Translations under genes and position numbers: made by a program
Assembly: GCA_025929535.1 (NCBI GenBank)
Contig: JAICLZ010000029.1
Location: 1 to 49,329, forward strand
Direction: 5' to 3'
DNA length: 49,329 bases
Origin: Gemmatimonadaceae bacterium
GTDB lineage: Bacteria > Gemmatimonadota > Gemmatimonadetes > Gemmatimonadales > Gemmatimonadaceae
Notes under the pieces: model-generated
Told to the model about the DNA's origin: nothing
Database searches by the model: none
Seen by the model: only the letters and a program-made list of their open reading frames with translations
Shown here: piece after piece, positions 48,103 through 49,329 of the stretch
How positions within the stretch are numbered: the first letter of the stretch is position 1
Layout: the number at the start of each line of letters is the position of its first letter

Positions 48103-48928
48103 TTGTCGGCATCGTCACCGCGTCCCACATCATCGCGCGCGGCGCTGGTCTCGCGAACCATTTCTCGAAGGCGAGCGCACCCTGCTCGATCAGCATCGGC
48201 AGGCCATCGCTCGCGCGATGCCCGCACGCGAGCGCGGCCCGCACCCACGGTGTTTCTCCCCGCCGGTACACGAGATCCACCACCGCTGCATCGAATGGCA
48301 GCGCCTCGATCGGCACCGGGAACGTATCGTCCTCCAATCCCGATGCACTCGCATTCACGACGAGCACCGCGCCTTTCACCGCGTCCACGGTGGTCAGCGA
48401 TGTCCGCGTGACGACGGGAAAGCGCGACGCGAGGCGCGCGAGCCGGGTCTGGCTCCGGTTGTAGAGAGTGACCTCGCACCCAGGCCACTGCTCGATTGCG
48501 GCGAGCGCGGCAGCCGCCGCACCGCCCGCACCGAGAAGTGCGATGCAGCCGCGCGGGAGCGCATCCATCGTGCTCTTCACGAGCATCTCAAAGCCGCCCA
48601 CATCCGTGTTGTCGCCAACGAGAATGCTGCCCTTGGCGCCGTCCTGCTCGATCCAGAACGTGTTGACCGCGCCAACGCGCTCGGCAAGCGGAGACATTCG
48701 TGCGCACAGCGCCGCGGCCGCTTCCTTGTGGGGGATCGTGATGTTCCCCGCCGCATTGTCCTCGGCCAGCAACGCGAGCACGTGCCCCAGATCTGGAGCG
48801 GCCACCTCGATCGCTTCGTAGGTGAGTGGAATACCGGCGCTTCTGAGCGCGGCATTCTGAAATACGGGAGAGAGCGAATGGCTGACGGGATTGCCGAGCA
48901 GGACGAGGCGGCTCGGACCCGCGATCAC
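48095..48928 (-). CDS. aroE: Shikimate dehydrogenase
   Basis: NADPH-dependent reduction of 3-dehydroshikimate in aromatic amino acid synthesis. The 277-aa product has LLGNPVSHSLSP (11-21), the catalytic Lys68 in NITIPHKEA, Asp109 in GDNTDVGGF, and the cofactor motif LLGAGGAAAAAL from residue 131. The start is GTG at 48928 in a GTGA overlap with the phosphatase gene stop. Confidence 0.96.
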   Translation of the reverse strand: MIAGPSRLVLLGNPVSHSLSPVFQNAALRSAGIPLTYEAIEVAAPDLGHVLALLAEDNAAGNITIPHKEAAAALCARMSPLAERVGAVNTFWIEQDGAKGSILVGDNTDVGGFEMLVKSTMDALPRGCIALLGAGGAAAAALAAIEQWPGCEVTLYNRSQTRLARLASRFPVVTRTSLTTVDAVKGAVLVVNASASGLEDDTFPVPIEALPFDAAVVDLVYRRGETPWVRAALACGHRASDGLPMLIEQGALAFEKWFARPAPRAMMWDAVTMPTND

Positions 48929-49329
48929 GAGACGCCCGGTGCTCGTTCCGCGGCGAGACGATCGAAGGCGCGCCGGATCTCGCGATCGAGCTCGTCGTAG
49001 GTCTCACGATACAGCCCGAGATCGCCGCCGAACGGATCGCCGATCGGTCTGTCGGTGGTGCCGCGCGAGCCATACGAAGTGAGCAGGAACGTGCGGCCCT
49101 TGCCGCCGATGGCCTCCACGCGCTCGAGATGATGCGGACCCATCGCGAGCACGAGGTCGTAGCTCTCGAGCAGCTCGCGCGTGAGCAGCCGCGCCCGATG
49201 GGGCGAGAGATCGACATCGTGCTCGAGGCACACGAGCAGCGCGCCATCGGACGCGGGCGCCCCGTCCCACGCGGCGGTGCCGGCGCTCCCGATCTCGATC
49301 GACAGGTTGCGTTCAGCCGCGATGTGCCG
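48925..49329 (-). CDS. Low-molecular-weight protein phosphatase, N-terminus outside the window
   Basis: Phosphatase of the low-molecular-weight tyrosine (or arginine) phosphatase family. The window edge removes the N-terminal P-loop CxxxxCRS, so catalytic competence cannot be checked. Visible are IEIGSAGTAAWDGAPASDGA, DLSPHRARLLTRELLESYDL and the general-acid motif GDPFGGDLGLYRETYDELD near the C-terminus. The reading frame is open from the window edge to the stop at 48925. It overlaps aroE by 4 bp. Confidence 0.88.
   Translation of the reverse strand, partial: RHIAAERNLSIEIGSAGTAAWDGAPASDGALLVCLEHDVDLSPHRARLLTRELLESYDLVLAMGPHHLERVEAIGGKGRTFLLTSYGSRGTTDRPIGDPFGGDLGLYRETYDELDREIRRAFDRLAAERAPGVS

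Overview
The window is a high-GC bacterial chromosome segment made almost entirely of housekeeping genes. All but three coding genes lie on the minus strand. The gene set is a single-operon 14-subunit complex I, SdhCAB with a one-chain cytochrome b, an LDH-like malate dehydrogenase, a SusC/SusD pair without glycoside hydrolases, and surface lipoproteins. This mix suggests an aerobic, Gram-negative, outer-membrane-bearing organism, most plausibly Gemmatimonadota. The phylum is an inference from gene content; no rRNA is present to confirm it.

Layout, low to high coordinate. (1) 1-5349: fatty acid and phospholipid cluster, transcribed yceD-rpmF-plsX-fabH-fabD-fabG-acpP-fabF; fabF runs off the window. 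(2) 5350-5732: non-coding gap with two competing stem-loops. (3) 5733-13912: phosphohexomutase, UPF0182 membrane protein, carbamate kinase, sucC, sucD, an EIIA-CBS-CBS protein and ndk, tightly packed and mostly overlapping. (4) 13959-28384: uninterrupted nuoA to nuoN. (5) 28385-30324, plus strand: dcd, divergent from nuoA, and a secreted PPC-type lipoprotein. (6) 30404-34689: mdh-sdhC-sdhA-sdhB. (7) 34854-35306, plus strand: a small lipoprotein resembling an isolated TonB-receptor plug. (8) 35383-39817: SusC-like receptor and SusD-like lipoprotein. (9) 39818-40224: non-coding gap. (10) 40225-41914: moaD-moaE-moaA. (11) 42054-43993: HU/IHF-family protein, carA, secG. (12) 44054-49329: low-molecular-weight phosphatase (partial), aroE, comF, gap, a small membrane protein, pgk, tpiA.

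Together these genes cover lower glycolysis (gap, pgk, tpiA), the succinyl-CoA to oxaloacetate arm of the TCA cycle (sucCD, sdhCAB, mdh) and NADH oxidation (nuoA-N), plus fatty acid elongation and molybdopterin synthesis. Stop/start overlaps (ATGA, GTGA, TGATG) link neighbouring genes nearly everywhere, so translational coupling is likely common.

I found no CRISPR array, insertion sequence, prophage, rRNA or tRNA, and no clear novel system. The items most worth a second look are: the plug-only lipoprotein; the gene run enriched in phosphoryl-transfer enzymes (UPF0182, ArcC, SucCD, EIIA-CBS, Ndk); the histidine-rich insert in NuoL; the short NuoG that keeps the extra N7 iron-sulfur ligands; the small membrane protein between gap and pgk; and the structured gap upstream of yceD.
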